Shown: in pieces, positions 63,285 to 64,000 of the stretch
Layout: each line of letters opens with the position of its first letter
Numbering within the stretch: the first letter of the stretch is position 1
Assembly: GCF_000764185.1 (NCBI RefSeq)
Contig: NZ_JQEC01000044.1
Coordinates: 62,001 to 126,000, forward strand
DNA from: Colwellia psychrerythraea
GTDB lineage: Bacteria; Pseudomonadota; Gammaproteobacteria; Enterobacterales; Alteromonadaceae
Direction: 5' to 3'
Length of the DNA stretch: 64,000 bases
Translations under genes and position numbers: made by a program
The notes under the pieces: generated by a model
What the model saw: only the letters and a program-made list of their open reading frames with translations
The model's database searches: none
Told to the model about the DNA's origin: nothing

Positions 63285-63872
63285 TTATTTACAGTAATTC
63301 TCTATAATTTTATAATCTTCAACTTCTACTTTTGAGTACGTTTCAGAACTTTGTTCTACTATTTCAAAGAGTTTTACACCACAAGTTTCTTTCCCATTAG
63401 GTAATTCGACATAATCATATACAGCTTCATAATTAGAATTCGCCGTAGGTACAAAAGATATCGCTTTACGACACCAAGAATATAAGACCCCACCTGAATC
63501 ACTTTGACCAGGAGCGAAACCGCTTATTCCTACGCCATTAAATTGAAAGAAAAATTTATTGCCTGCTGGAATGTATACTTCATTTTGATGAGAGTCACTG
63601 ACTTCATTATTGTATGCAGGCATATCTATACGGTTTAGACTACGAACTAAATTTGCTTTAAAGCCAAGCGTAACGATATAAGCTAGCTCCTCAGTAGAGT
63701 TACCATTAGGTATGCATTCTTTTACGCTACCCTCACTTACAAAGTTATTATTACTTGGAATAGAAACAAAACGCAGTTTTGCATTATCCACGCTTGGGAT
63801 TGGTTGTAAATATTGATTAGTTGCACAACCAGTTAAAGCAATAATAGCTAGGCTCAATAAAATTATTTTCAT
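63285..63872 (-). CDS. Lipoprotein related to the cassette lipoprotein at 20392-20979
   Basis: 195 aa, the same length as 20392-20979. MKIILLSLAIIALTGC gives lipobox LTGC. Shared features with the other protein are PSVDNAKLRF after the signal, an IPAGNKFFFQF strand, a YSWCRK cysteine and a C-terminal EIVEQSSETYSKV. The likely cassette origin is supported by the attC-like site behind it. Function unknown. Confidence 0.75.
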   Translation of the reverse strand: MKIILLSLAIIALTGCATNQYLQPIPSVDNAKLRFVSIPSNNNFVSEGSVKECIPNGNSTEELAYIVTLGFKANLVRSLNRIDMPAYNNEVSDSHQNEVYIPAGNKFFFQFNGVGISGFAPGQSDSGGVLYSWCRKAISFVPTANSNYEAVYDYVELPNGKETCGVKLFEIVEQSSETYSKVEVEDYKIIENYCK

Positions 63873-63912
63873 TTTGAAACAGTCTCCAGACCTTGAATAT
63901 AAATATCACGCT

Positions 63913-63950
63913 TATTATGGAGGCTTCTCAGTAATGTCAGCTCCATAAAC
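63913..63950. repeat. Short inverted repeat upstream of the end lipoprotein
   Basis: TTATGGAG and CTCCATAA lie ~20 bp apart, 40-80 bases before the start codon. It could be an operator or leader hairpin. Confidence 0.35.
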
Positions 63951-64000
63951 CTGATTTAATTCGCAGTAATATGTCATAATTTCAATATATTAGGAACTAA

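Overview
The window is AT-rich, densely coded DNA from a free-living marine gammaproteobacterium. The gene content (membrane-bound urate oxidase, an integron-like cassette array, many GNAT acetyltransferases, TonB-era surface lipoproteins, AT-rich codon use) points to Colwellia or a close Alteromonadales relative. This is inference from gene content, not from a marker gene: there is no rRNA, tRNA or integrase gene here.

Layout. (1) 1-549: a partial minus-strand membrane protein next to a long inverted repeat. (2) 571-18053: a block bounded by two inverted copies of a ~370-400 bp non-coding repeat. It holds an FGE-like/FnIII/CBM secreted protein and a 14 kb plus-strand purine catabolic run: xdhA-xdhB-xdhC, allantoinase, allantoicase, OHCU decarboxylase, HIU hydrolase, ureidoglycolate lyase, guanine deaminase, urate oxidase PuuD and malate synthase G. 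(3) 18053-23180: an integron-type gene-cassette array with several attC sites, four of seven genes on TTG/ATT starts, and no integrase. It includes a zinc-ribbon protein with a DisA_N/diadenylate-cyclase-like C-terminal domain. (4) 23455-30358: a RutR-like TetR regulator, a hotdog protein, bhcA, a Tsx-type porin, a malic enzyme and a PepSY membrane protein. (5) 30477-34652: PEBP, AraC, RidA and GNAT genes plus a 230 bp MITE. (6) 34977-40386: bhcD, bhcC and bhcB, the IclR regulator bhcR and a GlcG-like protein. (7) 40549-53353: mixed accessory genes, including an OXA class D beta-lactamase, serine hydrolases, a YHYH lipoprotein, an MFS exporter and a LysR regulator. (8) 53563-54334: a third partial copy of the long repeat leading into a second small cassette cluster. 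(9) 54605-64000: isochorismatase-like, thioredoxin-like, GNAT, SDR/LysR, serine hydrolase, isoaspartyl peptidase and a DgcN/DgcA-like D-glutamate pair, then a lipoprotein related to one in the cassette array and followed by an attC-like site.

How the genes work together. Guanine/xanthine is oxidised to urate and opened to allantoin, allantoate and ureidoglycolate, giving glyoxylate and two urea. Glyoxylate can then go two ways within this window: to malate by malate synthase G (with malic enzyme able to regenerate pyruvate), or to oxaloacetate by the complete beta-hydroxyaspartate cycle (BhcA-D). A palindrome of the form TGACACNNGTGTCA occurs before xdhA, between bhcA and the Tsx porin, and (imperfect) between bhcB and bhcR. 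The likeliest reading is one glyoxylate-sensing IclR regulon that joins purine breakdown, outer-membrane uptake and glyoxylate assimilation. The regulon is inferred; the genes and palindromes are seen directly.
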